The position numbers and the translations under genes are program-made. A model generated the notes under the pieces. The model saw nothing but the letters and a program-made list of their open reading frames with translations, was not told the DNA's origin and did not search any database. Positions 33,001 through 41,411 of a stretch of DNA of 64,000 nt are shown piece by piece. Within the stretch, counting starts at the first letter, position 1. Each line of letters opens with the position of its first letter. Location of the stretch: positions 1,736,001-1,800,000 of the forward strand of contig NZ_CP099993.1 of assembly GCF_024138125.1 (NCBI RefSeq), written 5' to 3'. The stretch is from Halorussus salilacus. GTDB lineage: Archaea > Halobacteriota > Halobacteria > Halobacteriales > Haladaptataceae.

Positions 33001-33837
33001 ATGATACCGCCCATCGCCAGTCGGTTCGTGGCCGGGGAGTCGCCAGCCGAGGCGCTCGACCACGTTCGCGAACTCAACGACCGGGACGTCAAGGCCATCC
33101 TGAACCTGCTCGGCGAGCACTACGACGACCGCGGCCCCGCCGACGAGGACGCCGAGGCGTACCTCCGGCTCGTCGACGACATCGAGGGCGCCGACCTCGA
33201 CGCCTGCATCTCGGTGAAGCCCTCCCAGATCGGCCTCGACGCGGGGACCGAGGTGTTCCGCGAGAACGTCGAGCGCATCGCCGACTACGCCGCCGCCCGC
33301 GACGTGTTCGTCTGGATCGACATGGAGGACCACACGACCACCGACGCGACCCTCGACGCCTACGAGGAACTCGCGCGCAGACACGAGGGCGGGGTCGGCG
33401 TCTGCGTGCAGGCGAACCTCCGGCGGACCGCCGACGACCTGGAGCGACTCGCCGACGTGCCGGGGAAGGTGCGGCTCGTGAAGGGCGCGTACGACGAACC
33501 CGAGTCGGTCGCCATCACGGAGAAGGCGGCGGTCGACGACGCCTACGAGGAGTACCTCGAATACATGTTCGAGCACTTCGAGGGGGGAATCGCGGTCGGG
33601 AGCCACGACCCGAAGATGATTTCGCGCGCGAAGGAACTCCACGACGAGTACGGCACCGACTTCGAGGTCCAGATGCTGATGGGCGTCCGAGAGGACGCCC
33701 AGTTCGACCTCGCCGACGAGTACGAGGTGTGGCAGTACGTCCCCTACGGCGGCAAGTGGCTGTCGTACTTCTACCGGCGGGTGATGGAGCGCAAGGAGAA
33801 CCTCCTGTTCGCGCTGCGGGCCGTGCTGGGTCGGTAG
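33001..33837 (+). CDS. Proline dehydrogenase
   Basis: This FAD enzyme oxidises proline to pyrroline-5-carboxylate. The 278-residue TIM-barrel protein contains ACISVKPSQIGLDAG, VFVWIDMEDHTTTDATLDAY, RLVKGAYDEPESVAI and the C-terminal QYVPYGGKWLSYFYRRVMER with the two substrate-binding arginines. No P5C dehydrogenase gene is beside it. A TATA-like GTTTAAAG lies 29 nt upstream of the ATG. Confidence 0.9.
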   Translation: MIPPIASRFVAGESPAEALDHVRELNDRDVKAILNLLGEHYDDRGPADEDAEAYLRLVDDIEGADLDACISVKPSQIGLDAGTEVFRENVERIADYAAARDVFVWIDMEDHTTTDATLDAYEELARRHEGGVGVCVQANLRRTADDLERLADVPGKVRLVKGAYDEPESVAITEKAAVDDAYEEYLEYMFEHFEGGIAVGSHDPKMISRAKELHDEYGTDFEVQMLMGVREDAQFDLADEYEVWQYVPYGGKWLSYFYRRVMERKENLLFALRAVLGR

Positions 33838-33909
33838 ACCAGCGTGTCGCGCCTCGCTCTCGCCGCATAGCATCTAGTTTATGTTCCTGCGGTCGGTTGT
33901 TCTCCACAA

Positions 33910-34530
33910 ATGTCCTCCTGGAAACGGGACGCGGCGAGCGGCCTCATCGTCCTCCTCCCGATAATCGTCACGCTCTACATCGTCCACTGGCTGTACAGGC
34001 TCATCGCGCAGGTCCCGCTGCCCGGCGTCGAGACCGAAGCCTATCAGGTCATGCTCACCATCGTCGTGTTCGGGATGCTGGTGCTCAGCGTCGGCTACAT
34101 GATGCGGACCGCGGTCGGGTCGCTGTTCGAGGGTGCCATCGACGGCATGATGAACCGGGTCCCGGGCCTGCGGGTGATCTACAACGCCTCGAAGATGGCG
34201 GCCGAGACCGCCCTGTCGGACACCACCGACCTCCAGGCCCCGGTCAAGGTCGAGGCCTGGAACGGCATGCGGATGACCGCGTTCAAGACCGGCAAGCGGA
34301 CCGACGACGGCAAGGAACTGCTCTTCCTGCCGACCGCACCCAACATCACGACCGGCTTCGTCGTCGAGATGGACCCGGCCGACTTCGAGGAGACCGACGA
34401 GACCGTCGAGGACGCGCTGACGCGCGTCCTGAGCGCCGGATTCGGCGAGAACAGCGAGTCGGGCATCCCCATCGACGTGCAGGACGAACGGGAGTCGGGG
34501 ACCGGAACGGAGTCGCCGCCGCCGCAGTAA
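33910..34530 (+). CDS. DUF502 family membrane protein
   Basis: The 206-residue protein has two N-terminal membrane helices (about residues 12-33 and 48-66) and the DUF502 core VPGLRVIYNASKMAAETAL and FLPTAPNITTGFVVEM. Its function is not known in archaea; related plant proteins (COV/LCV) act in the secretory pathway. The tail is polar and low in complexity. It follows proline dehydrogenase by 72 bp with its own TATA-like sequence (33875-33883). Confidence 0.85.
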   Translation: MSSWKRDAASGLIVLLPIIVTLYIVHWLYRLIAQVPLPGVETEAYQVMLTIVVFGMLVLSVGYMMRTAVGSLFEGAIDGMMNRVPGLRVIYNASKMAAETALSDTTDLQAPVKVEAWNGMRMTAFKTGKRTDDGKELLFLPTAPNITTGFVVEMDPADFEETDETVEDALTRVLSAGFGENSESGIPIDVQDERESGTGTESPPPQ

Positions 34531-34551
34531 TCGGCGTCTCCTCGCGAGGAG

Positions 34552-35487
34552 CTACTCCTCGACGTAGGTGAACCACTCGTCGTGGTCGTCGGTGCGCCGT
34601 TCCACGAGGTCGAAGAACGCCGACTGTATCTCCTCGGTGACGGGACCGCGCCCGCCGTTTCCGATCTCGACGTTGTCGACCTGCCGGATGGGCGTGACCT
34701 CCGCGGCCGACCCGCTGAAGAACAGCTCGTCGGCGGTGTTGAGTTCGCCCCGCGAGATGGTCGCGTTCTCGTGGACCGTGTAGCCCAGTTCCTCCGCGAG
34801 CGTGATGACGGTGTCGCGGGTGATGCCGTCGAGGATGCTCTCGGCGAGCCCGGGGGTGTAGATCTCGTCGTCGCGGACGAGGAAGATGTTCTCGCCCGGT
34901 CCCTCGGCGACGTTGCCCTCCTTGTTGAGGACGATGGCCTCGGCGTAGCCGTTCCGGCGGGCCTCCTCGCCCGCGAGCATGCTGTTGACGTACAGGCCAG
35001 TCGTCTTGGCGTTGGTCGGAATCTGGCTGGAGGCGTGCTTGCGCCACGACGACACCATCACTTCGACGCCGTTTTCGAGCGCGTCGTCGCCCAGATACGC
35101 GCCCCACGGCCACGCCGCGATGGCGGTTCGAGTGGGGTTGTCGCCCGGGCTGACCCCGAGGCTGTCGTAGCCGTAGAAGACGATGGGCCGGATGTAACAC
35201 GACGCGAGGTCCTGCTCGGCGATGAGCCGCTTGGTCGCCGCGGTGAGTTCCTCGGGGTCGTGGTCGATTTCGAGGTCGTAGGGCTTGCACGAGTCGTACA
35301 GCCGTTCGAGGTGCTCCTCCCACCGGAAGATAGCCGGTCCGTTCTCGGTGTCGTAGGCGCGCACGCCCTCGAAGACGCCCGTCCCGTAGTGCAGTCCGTG
35401 CGTGAGGACGTGGATCTGGGCCTCGTCCCAGTCGACGAACTCGCCGTCCATCCAGATCGTGTCCACGTCCATCTCGTCGAAGCTCAT
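34552..35487 (-). CDS. ilvE: Branched-chain amino acid aminotransferase
   Basis: This PLP class IV aminotransferase interconverts valine, leucine and isoleucine with their keto acids. The 311-residue protein has HGLHYGTGVFEGVRAYDTEN near the N terminus, the PLP lysine in SQIPTNAKTTGLYVNSMLA, and EGPGENIFLVRDDEIYTP. ATG 35487 (MSFDEMDVDTIWMDGEFVDW) is the natural start; the longer frame upstream has no support. Confidence 0.93.
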   Translation of the reverse strand: MSFDEMDVDTIWMDGEFVDWDEAQIHVLTHGLHYGTGVFEGVRAYDTENGPAIFRWEEHLERLYDSCKPYDLEIDHDPEELTAATKRLIAEQDLASCYIRPIVFYGYDSLGVSPGDNPTRTAIAAWPWGAYLGDDALENGVEVMVSSWRKHASSQIPTNAKTTGLYVNSMLAGEEARRNGYAEAIVLNKEGNVAEGPGENIFLVRDDEIYTPGLAESILDGITRDTVITLAEELGYTVHENATISRGELNTADELFFSGSAAEVTPIRQVDNVEIGNGGRGPVTEEIQSAFFDLVERRTDDHDEWFTYVEE

Positions 35488-35593
35488 ACGTCCGGACAGA
35501 CGGAGGCCTCCCTTATCAGTATTGACGGTTCCGTCGCGGTCGATGATTCGGGTCTTCGAGTCCGACGGTTCCGGTCTTCGAGTCCGGCGATTT

Positions 35594-35635
35594 CGGTCGG
35601 CGCGCCGTCTCGGTACCGAGACGGCGCGCCGACCG
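35594..35635. repeat. Perfect 42-bp palindrome
   Basis: The 21-bp arms are exact reverse complements without a loop. It lies 15 bp after the ribB stop on the minus strand, between ribB and ilvE, so it could end the ribK-ribB transcript. Confidence 0.75.
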
Positions 35636-35650
35636 CGTAGAACCGACCGA

Positions 35651-36352
35651 CTACCCCAGCGCCTCCACCACGTCCGACCCCTCCAGATACGCCAGCCCGT
35701 AGCGCTCGGCGTAGGCCTGCGCGTCCTCGGGCGCGAGCGCCTCGCCGGTCTCGTCGTCGAGCATCTCGCAGACCACGACCGCGGGCTCGCGGTCCGCGGC
35801 CGCCGCGAGCGCGATTCCGAGTTCGGTGTGGCCCTCGCGGTCGGCCAGCAGATTCGGGGCGGCCCGCAGGAGGTGGACGTGGCCCGGCGACCGGAACTCC
35901 GCGGCGAACTCGACGGACTCGGGGTCGCTCGCGGTTTCACCGCTCGCTCCTTCCGAGGCGCGTTGGGCCTCGCGCGCGGCCTCGGCCAACTTCGTGATGG
36001 TCAGCGCGCGGTCCTCGTCGGTGATTCCGGTGTAGGTATCGCGGTGGTTGACCGGGAGCGAGAACGACGAGCGCTCGTCGTAGCCCAGTTCGTGGGCCTC
36101 GCTCGCGGGGTGGTCGAGCGCGTCGCCGAGGAACGGCAGGTCGAACGCGTCTGCGACCGCGTCCGAGAGCGCGACGCAGACGAGCCCGCCTGCGTCGTTG
36201 CGCAGGCGCGAGACGGCTTCCGGCGTCACCGCGCTCGCGGGATAGACGAGGTCGGTCTCGCCCTCGCGGTCGGCGGCGTCGTGGACGAGGACCGGTTCGC
36301 CCTCGCGGAACGCCTCGATGGCGGCCTCGACGCCCGCGGCGGCCTGACTCAT
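35651..36352 (-). CDS. ribB: 3,4-dihydroxy-2-butanone-4-phosphate synthase
   Basis: It forms the four-carbon precursor of riboflavin from ribulose 5-phosphate. The 233-residue protein shows the metal and substrate residues in [15 protein letters not shown] and the [12 protein letters not shown] and [10 protein letters not shown] segments. Residues around 120-140 ([18 protein letters not shown]) form a low-complexity insertion encoded by the palindromic element at 35927-35975. Its ATG overlaps the RbkR gene stop by 4 nt, so the two are coupled. Confidence 0.93.
   Translation of the reverse strand: MSQAAAGVEAAIEAFREGEPVLVHDAADREGETDLVYPASAVTPEAVSRLRNDAGGLVCVALSDAVADAFDLPFLGDALDHPASEAHELGYDERSSFSLPVNHRDTYTGITDEDRALTITKLAEAAREAQRASEGASGETASDPESVEFAAEFRSPGHVHLLRAAPNLLADREGHTELGIALAAAADREPAVVVCEMLDDETGEALAPEDAQAYAERYGLAYLEGSDVVEALG
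35927..35975 (-). repeat. Dispersed palindromic element, copy in ribB
   Basis: This 49-bp segment starts with the same 20 bases as the argH copy (GCTCGCGGTTTCACCGCTCG). It then has TTCCG, GGCGCGTTG and a GCC-rich end with some changes. In both genes it is read in the same frame as AQRAxExASGETAS. Confidence 0.7.
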
Positions 36353-37056
36353 GGTCCCTCCTCGACGTGGACGGTGACGTGGTCGCCGTCGGCCAGCCCC
36401 AGCTCCTCGCGGAGCTTGTCGGGCGCGATGACCTCCAGCTGGTCGTCGTCGTGGTGGGTCCGTTCGGGCGCGATGGTGTGGGCTCGCTCGTACACCTCGC
36501 CGTCCTGCGTCTCCACGACTGCGGGGTAGCACACCGCGGGCCCGTAGGTCCGGTCGTCGTCCTCCCACCCGTCGATGGGCACGGGGTCGAGCGCCTCCAT
36601 CGCCGACCGGGCGCGGACGCTCTCGGCGGTGAGTTCGACGTTGAGCGTGCCGGGGAACGGCTCGTAGCCGAGCCGGTCCTCGAACTGCGCCATGTACCCC
36701 GGCAGGGAGATGTAGTGGCGGCCCTCGCCCATCCCGCTGGTGACGGTGCCCGTCAGGTCCACCCCGGCGGGCGTCTCGAAGATGCGCCGGTAGTCCTCGT
36801 ACTCGCGTTTGAGGGCCCACTCGCCGTCGTCGGTGACCGAGATCCACTGGCCGTCGCTGACCATCTCGCGCTCGACGAGCCCCGCGTCGTCGAGCCGCTG
36901 GAGCCGACGCGAGGCGGTCTGATTCGAGGCGTCGAGGTTCTCCGCGAGGGCCGAACACGAGACCTTGACCTCCCCCTCCAGCCCCCCGTCGAGCGCGAGA
37001 AGCTTCAGCGCCGCGAGTTCGTCGTACCCCACCGCGCGCGGCCGTGTTGCTGACAT
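36349..37056 (-). CDS. ribK: RbkR: HTH regulator fused to CTP-dependent riboflavin kinase
   Basis: The 235-residue protein has an N-terminal winged helix ([20 protein letters not shown], about residues 32-55). A DUF120 riboflavin kinase domain follows ([31 protein letters not shown] and [13 protein letters not shown]) that uses CTP. Such RbkR proteins make FMN and repress or activate riboflavin genes. It overlaps ribB by 4 nt. A TATA box (CCTTAAA on the minus strand, 37081-37087) lies 27 nt upstream, and its surroundings are the likely site of autoregulation. Confidence 0.93.
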   Translation of the reverse strand: MSATRPRAVGYDELAALKLLALDGGLEGEVKVSCSALAENLDASNQTASRRLQRLDDAGLVEREMVSDGQWISVTDDGEWALKREYEDYRRIFETPAGVDLTGTVTSGMGEGRHYISLPGYMAQFEDRLGYEPFPGTLNVELTAESVRARSAMEALDPVPIDGWEDDDRTYGPAVCYPAVVETQDGEVYERAHTIAPERTHHDDDQLEVIAPDKLREELGLADGDHVTVHVEEGP

Positions 37057-37198
37057 AGGTGAGTGTCCGACCGCCCGGGCTTTAAGGATAACGGATGCGG
37101 TACGGTTCTCAGAATTGGAACGGTGTGGGTCGGGGACGCACAGTTGTAGATGCCGAACTCGGAGGCCCAGACACCTATTTTTTGCCCTCCTCCTCCGG

Positions 37199-37984
37199 TC
37201 ATTCGGTTTCCCAATCGGGGCGACTGGTCGGTGTCGGAACTACCGCTACGGAGTCCCGCAGCTCGGACTCCTGCACCCACGGTCGGCACCGGTCGTGTAA
37301 CTCGAAGAGGCGAAATTCGTTGAGGTGAACCCAGCTATACGACGCTGTATCATCGTTTTCCCGCTCACGCACTGCGTCGATGAGGTCCTCTTTCGAAACC
37401 CCTACTCCGTTCTTTCGCGCGGTTGCAGACAGCGATTCGAGTTCGTCGTCTTTCTCGTCGTCCGTGAGCTCGTCGCTGTAGTAAACCGACATCGCGGCGG
37501 CGACGACGTCGGCTTTCCCGTCGAAGTTCTCGCCGGTCATCCAGCAGTAGTCGCGGGGAAGTACGTACGACTTGTCGAAGTACGGCGTTTCGCTGATCTT
37601 CCCGAGTTCGGTCACCTCACCCCCTGCGTCCTGCTCGTAGACGCCGACGACGTAGTCGGCGTACGCGGCCAAGAGGTGGAACCGTATCCGGAACTCGGGA
37701 AGTCGGTCGAGTCCGATTTCCCGGAGGTCACCCATGACGAACGCGTACGCGCCGAGTCGCCTGTTGAGTTCGTTCTCGACGGTTCTGAGTCGGCGGACGT
37801 ACGGGTCTCGATAGCTTCCGAGGACGAAGTACGTCGTTTCCGGCGTCTGGAGATGGGATAGCTCTTCGTTTGCGAACCCGAGAATCGCGGCGGTCTCGTG
37901 AGGTTCGAGTTCGAGACCGTGGAGTGTTTCGTCTACGGCGGTCTCGATTTCATCCGCGTTCGGGGGTGTCGATGGACCCGCCAT
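37199..37984 (-). CDS. Uncharacterised protein with a deoxyribosyltransferase/TIR-like Rossmann region
   Basis: The 261-residue protein is not of a family I can name. Its middle (about residues 50-130) reads as a beta-alpha fold: [25 protein letters not shown], and [20 protein letters not shown]. The last resembles the aDyvv.v...gG...EiG strand and catalytic Glu of nucleoside deoxyribosyltransferase- or TIR-like proteins. An NADase- or nucleotide-processing role is therefore possible, but speculative. It is divergent from a winged-helix gene 115 bp away. A strong TATA box (AAAAATATAAAT on the minus strand) lies about 30 nt upstream. Confidence 0.55.
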   Translation of the reverse strand: MAGPSTPPNADEIETAVDETLHGLELEPHETAAILGFANEELSHLQTPETTYFVLGSYRDPYVRRLRTVENELNRRLGAYAFVMGDLREIGLDRLPEFRIRFHLLAAYADYVVGVYEQDAGGEVTELGKISETPYFDKSYVLPRDYCWMTGENFDGKADVVAAAMSVYYSDELTDDEKDDELESLSATARKNGVGVSKEDLIDAVRERENDDTASYSWVHLNEFRLFELHDRCRPWVQESELRDSVAVVPTPTSRPDWETE

Positions 37985-38008
37985 CGGGTCTCGACTCGCA
38001 CCGGACCG

Positions 38009-38020
38009 ATTTATATTTTT
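38009..38020 (-). promoter_or_regulatory. TATA box of the deoxyribosyltransferase/TIR-like gene
   Basis: AAAAATATAAAT on the minus strand, about 30 nt upstream of ATG 37984, in an AT-rich divergent gap. Confidence 0.6.
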
Positions 38021-38099
38021 CCGACTAATTCGGGTATTTCATAGAAAACCAGATTGGTTGTCCCAAAGTATTATCTCCCGTCTGCCCGAAGTGTCTCGC

Positions 38100-38546
38100 A
38101 TGAGCGATAGCTCGTCGGCCAGTAACACCGGGCCGTTCGAGGAGCAACGGCGAATCTTCGACCTGCTCTCGCAGGAGACGCGCCACCTCATCATCCAGTT
38201 CGTGCTCGGACACCCGGAACACCTCGTGTCGCTCGACGAGCTGGACTACATGATTCCGAAGAGCAAAGCCGCAATCGGCGACCAGCTCGACAATCTCATC
38301 GAGGCGGGAATTTTGGACCTGTATCGCTACGAGCCGAGCGAGGACAAGCGGGACCTGCCTTCGAAGTTCTACGGACTCACCGAGCGCGGTGTCGAGATTC
38401 TCTACGAATACAAGTACCTTCGCGGCGTGCCAGTCGCGCGAGGACTGTACGAGAACACCCGCAAGTCGGAGCAAATCGAGCGACACGAGAACGCACCACG
38501 GCCCGAACTCCCCGACGCGGTTCGAGAGGCCCTCTCGATGGAATAG
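38100..38546 (+). CDS. Winged-helix transcriptional regulator
   Basis: The 148-residue protein has an ArsR/PadR-like winged helix at about residues 20-95 (LLSQETRHLIIQFVLGHPEH, KSKAAIGDQLDNLIEAGILD, KFYGLTERGVEIL). A helical tail follows. ATG 38100 is supported by AAGTATTATC about 29 nt upstream; a start 42 bp earlier would overlap the promoter. It is divergent from the gene at 37199 and may control it, which is inference. Confidence 0.8.
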   Translation: MSDSSSASNTGPFEEQRRIFDLLSQETRHLIIQFVLGHPEHLVSLDELDYMIPKSKAAIGDQLDNLIEAGILDLYRYEPSEDKRDLPSKFYGLTERGVEILYEYKYLRGVPVARGLYENTRKSEQIERHENAPRPELPDAVREALSME

Positions 38547-38561
38547 AACACCGAACCCCGA

Positions 38562-39539
38562 TTAGTCTCCCGTCACGGGGTCCCGCGCCCAGAACTCGCT
38601 TCCCTTCTTCAGCTTCGGCACCCACGTATCGTCCGTTTTCGACAGCAACGCCACCCGCGAGACGGGCACCTCCTTCAGGTACTCGTGGTCGGGCATGTGT
38701 TCCCGGACGCGCTCGGCGAACGCCACCACGTCCTCGTGGTCGAGCATCGAGGACCGTTCGACTCTGTCGCGCGACTCGCCGACGTGCATGTAGGACTTGA
38801 GTTCCACGAAGTCGGGGTCGGCGCGCTCGTAGAACCCCGCGTACCAGTCGGGGTTCTCGACGTTCTGACCGCCGACGAGCGTGGTTCGGAGGACGGTTCG
38901 CGTCTCGTCTTTCTCGGCGAGCACGTCCATCGTTTCGACCAGTTTCTCCCACGCGTCGTCCTCCATCGCCTTGACCACCTCGTCGAAGGTGTGGCGTTCG
39001 GGGGCGTCGACGCTGACGTAGAGCTGGGTCGGGTCACACTCCCGAATCACGTCGGGCCGGGTGCCGTTGCTCACGAGGAAGGTGGTGATGTCGCGGTCGT
39101 GGAACGCCTCGATGAGCTCGGGGAGATAGGGGTAGAGGGTCGGCTCGCCGTCGAGGCTGATGGCGACGTGGCGGGGTTCCATGCTCTCTTCGAACGCCTC
39201 GCGGGGCACCTCGTCGTTGCCTCCGAACCCCGAGAGGAGCTTCTTCTGGAGGCGGATCGAGGCGTCGACGACCGCCTCGGGGTCGTCCCACTCGACGTCC
39301 CCGAGTTCGTAGGCGTGACCCGCGTGGTCGCGCCAGCAGAACACACAGCGCTCGTTGCACTTGACCACGGGCGTCATCTGGATACAGCGGTGGGACTCGA
39401 TGCCGTAGAAGATATTCTTGTAGCATTTCCCCTCCCCGCGAAGGGCGTTGGCGGTCCACCCGCAGGTCTGGGCGGCGGTGTGGTTCTCGCTGTGGTACTC
39501 CGGGGAGTCCACCTGTTTGGGCCCGTCCGATTCGCTCAT
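38562..39539 (-). CDS. taw1: 4-demethylwyosine synthase (tRNA-Phe), radical SAM
   Basis: It builds the tricyclic base of wyosine at G37 of tRNA-Phe from N1-methylguanosine and pyruvate. The 325-residue protein has an extra cluster-binding Cys in TCGWTANALRGEGKCYKN, the radical SAM motif as CNERCVFCWRD (about residues 61-71), and AISLDGEPTLYPYLPELIEA. ATG 39539 is preceded by a TATA-like CGTTTTAGGG about 26 nt upstream. It is monocistronic. Confidence 0.93.
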   Translation of the reverse strand: MSESDGPKQVDSPEYHSENHTAAQTCGWTANALRGEGKCYKNIFYGIESHRCIQMTPVVKCNERCVFCWRDHAGHAYELGDVEWDDPEAVVDASIRLQKKLLSGFGGNDEVPREAFEESMEPRHVAISLDGEPTLYPYLPELIEAFHDRDITTFLVSNGTRPDVIRECDPTQLYVSVDAPERHTFDEVVKAMEDDAWEKLVETMDVLAEKDETRTVLRTTLVGGQNVENPDWYAGFYERADPDFVELKSYMHVGESRDRVERSSMLDHEDVVAFAERVREHMPDHEYLKEVPVSRVALLSKTDDTWVPKLKKGSEFWARDPVTGD

Positions 39540-39659
39540 TACCGGTTGGATGTCGTCCAACCCTAAAACGTTCTTTCTTCTCCGACCGTCCGGCCGCCCG
39601 CTCGCGCCTCCTCGGTGTGGAGCAACGCTTTTGTACGCCACCACGTCTACTGAGACGTG

Positions 39660-41411
39660 ATGGCACTTCACACGCGAGGTCGGATTCTCCGGGTCGACCT
39701 CACCGAGGAGTCCGTCGAGAGCGTCGCGGTGCCCGAAGCGTGGTTGCACCGCTACGTCGGTGGCAAGGGGTTGGGTGCCCGCTACCTCTACGAGGAACTC
39801 GACGCGGGGACCGACCCGCTGGGACCCGACAACGTCCTCATGTTCCTCCTCGGCCCGGTCTCGGGACTGCTCCCGGGCGAGTCGCGCTACGCCGCGGTCA
39901 CGAAGTCGCCGCTGACCGGCGGCTTCCTCGACTCGTACGCTGGCGGGCGGTTCCCCGAGACGCTGGCGGGCGCGCTGTCGGACCACGTCGGCGTCCTCGT
40001 CACGGGGGCGGCGTCCTCGCCGGTCAGGCTGGTCGTCGCCGACGACGACGCGACCCTCGAACCGGCGACGACGTGGGGCGAGGACGCCGCGGCGACCGCG
40101 GAGGCGTTCCCGGACGCGGCGACCGCGTGCATCGGCCCGGCGGGCGAACACCGGGTGGCGTACGCGACCATCGCCTCGGACGGCGGCGAGCACCACGCGG
40201 GTCGCGGCGGGGCGGGCGCGGTCATGGGCGCGAAGCGACTGAAGGCGGTCGTCGCCCGCGGCGACCCGCCGACCGGACTCGACGAACTCCGCGAGGAGTA
40301 CGCCGACCGCTACCGCGACGGCGACACGGGCCAGTGGTTGCGGTCGAGCGGGACGGTCGAGACGGTCGACTTCGCCGACGCGGTCGGCGCGCTCTCGACC
40401 CGCGGGTGGCAGGAGACGACGTTCGAGGGGGCCGGAGACGTGGGCATCGACGCGGTCCGGTCCAGTAGCCTCGAACGCGACTACGAGGGCGACGACGAGC
40501 GCGGCTTCCGGGTCGAGACCGACGCGGGCGAGACGATTCCGCGCGGCGCGACCGCCATGTCGCTGGGCGCTGGCCTCGGAATCGACGAGTTCGACGCGGT
40601 CGCCGCCATCGGCGAGACCTGCAACCGACTGGGGCTCGACCTCATCAGCGCCGGGAACGCGGTCGCGTGGGCCATCCGCGCCAACGAGGAGGGCCTGATA
40701 GACCGGGCGTTCGACTTCGGCGACCCGGCGGGCGCACGCGAACTGCTCACGGAGATCGCGCGCCGCGAGACCGACCTCGGCGACGCGCTGGCCGACGGCG
40801 TCGACGCCGTCGGCCAGCGCTACGACGGCGACGACCTCGTCCCGACGGTCAAGGCGATGGAGTTGCCCGCCTACGACCCCCGAGGGGCCCAGAGCATGGC
40901 GCTGGCGTACGCGACGAGCGACCGGGGGGCGTGTCACCGCCGGGCCCGGACCGTCGAGCGCGAGGTGTTCGACGGCGGCTGGACGCCCCGTCGGGCGGCC
41001 CGGGCGGTCGCCGACGAGCAGGACCAGCGGTCGGTGCTGTGGTGTCTCGTCGTCGACGACTTCGTCGGCGACGTGTTCGAGGACCTCGGCGCGGCGTGGC
41101 TGGACGCGGTCGGTCTCGAGACCGCAGGCGACCTCGAAACGGTCGGCGAACGCATCTGGACGCTGACCCGGCTCTTCAACGTCCGGGAGGGGGTCTCGCG
41201 CGCCGACGACGAGCTCCCCCCCGCGCTCGCGGAAGCGCCGGACGGGCCGGGGTCGGGCATCGACCCCGACCGCTTCGACGCGATGCTCGACGCCTACTAC
41301 GCCGAGCGCGGGTGGGGTCCCGACGGGCGACCGCTGCGCGAGACGGTCGAACGGCTCGGCCTCGACGAGGCCGTCGACGACGAGACGCGACTCGCGACCA
41401 CACAGCCATGA
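39660..41411 (+). CDS. Aldehyde ferredoxin oxidoreductase paralogue lacking the CxxCxxxC cluster motif
   Basis: The 583-residue AOR-family protein has the N-terminal start ILRVDLTEESVESV, GGKGLGARYLYEEL and the cofactor segment GEHHAGRGGAGAVMGAKRLK (about residues 175-195). The C-terminal part has CNRLGLDLISAGNAVAWAI and RGACHRRA. In canonical enzymes a CxxCxxxC motif just before ETI(x)3G binds the 4Fe-4S cluster. Here the corresponding stretch (SSSLERDYEGDDERGFRVET) has no cysteine, although a C-terminal Cys (VLWCLVVDDF) remains. It may bind the pterin but cannot hold the usual cluster. Its stop overlaps the next gene by 4 nt. Confidence 0.85.
   Translation: MALHTRGRILRVDLTEESVESVAVPEAWLHRYVGGKGLGARYLYEELDAGTDPLGPDNVLMFLLGPVSGLLPGESRYAAVTKSPLTGGFLDSYAGGRFPETLAGALSDHVGVLVTGAASSPVRLVVADDDATLEPATTWGEDAAATAEAFPDAATACIGPAGEHRVAYATIASDGGEHHAGRGGAGAVMGAKRLKAVVARGDPPTGLDELREEYADRYRDGDTGQWLRSSGTVETVDFADAVGALSTRGWQETTFEGAGDVGIDAVRSSSLERDYEGDDERGFRVETDAGETIPRGATAMSLGAGLGIDEFDAVAAIGETCNRLGLDLISAGNAVAWAIRANEEGLIDRAFDFGDPAGARELLTEIARRETDLGDALADGVDAVGQRYDGDDLVPTVKAMELPAYDPRGAQSMALAYATSDRGACHRRARTVEREVFDGGWTPRRAARAVADEQDQRSVLWCLVVDDFVGDVFEDLGAAWLDAVGLETAGDLETVGERIWTLTRLFNVREGVSRADDELPPALAEAPDGPGSGIDPDRFDAMLDAYYAERGWGPDGRPLRETVERLGLDEAVDDETRLATTQP

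Noticed and set aside
39657-41411. AOR paralogue as a broken gene
   Set aside because: The frame is full length with normal codon use and keeps its pterin-binding parts; only the cluster motif is missing, so it is a divergent enzyme rather than a pseudogene.
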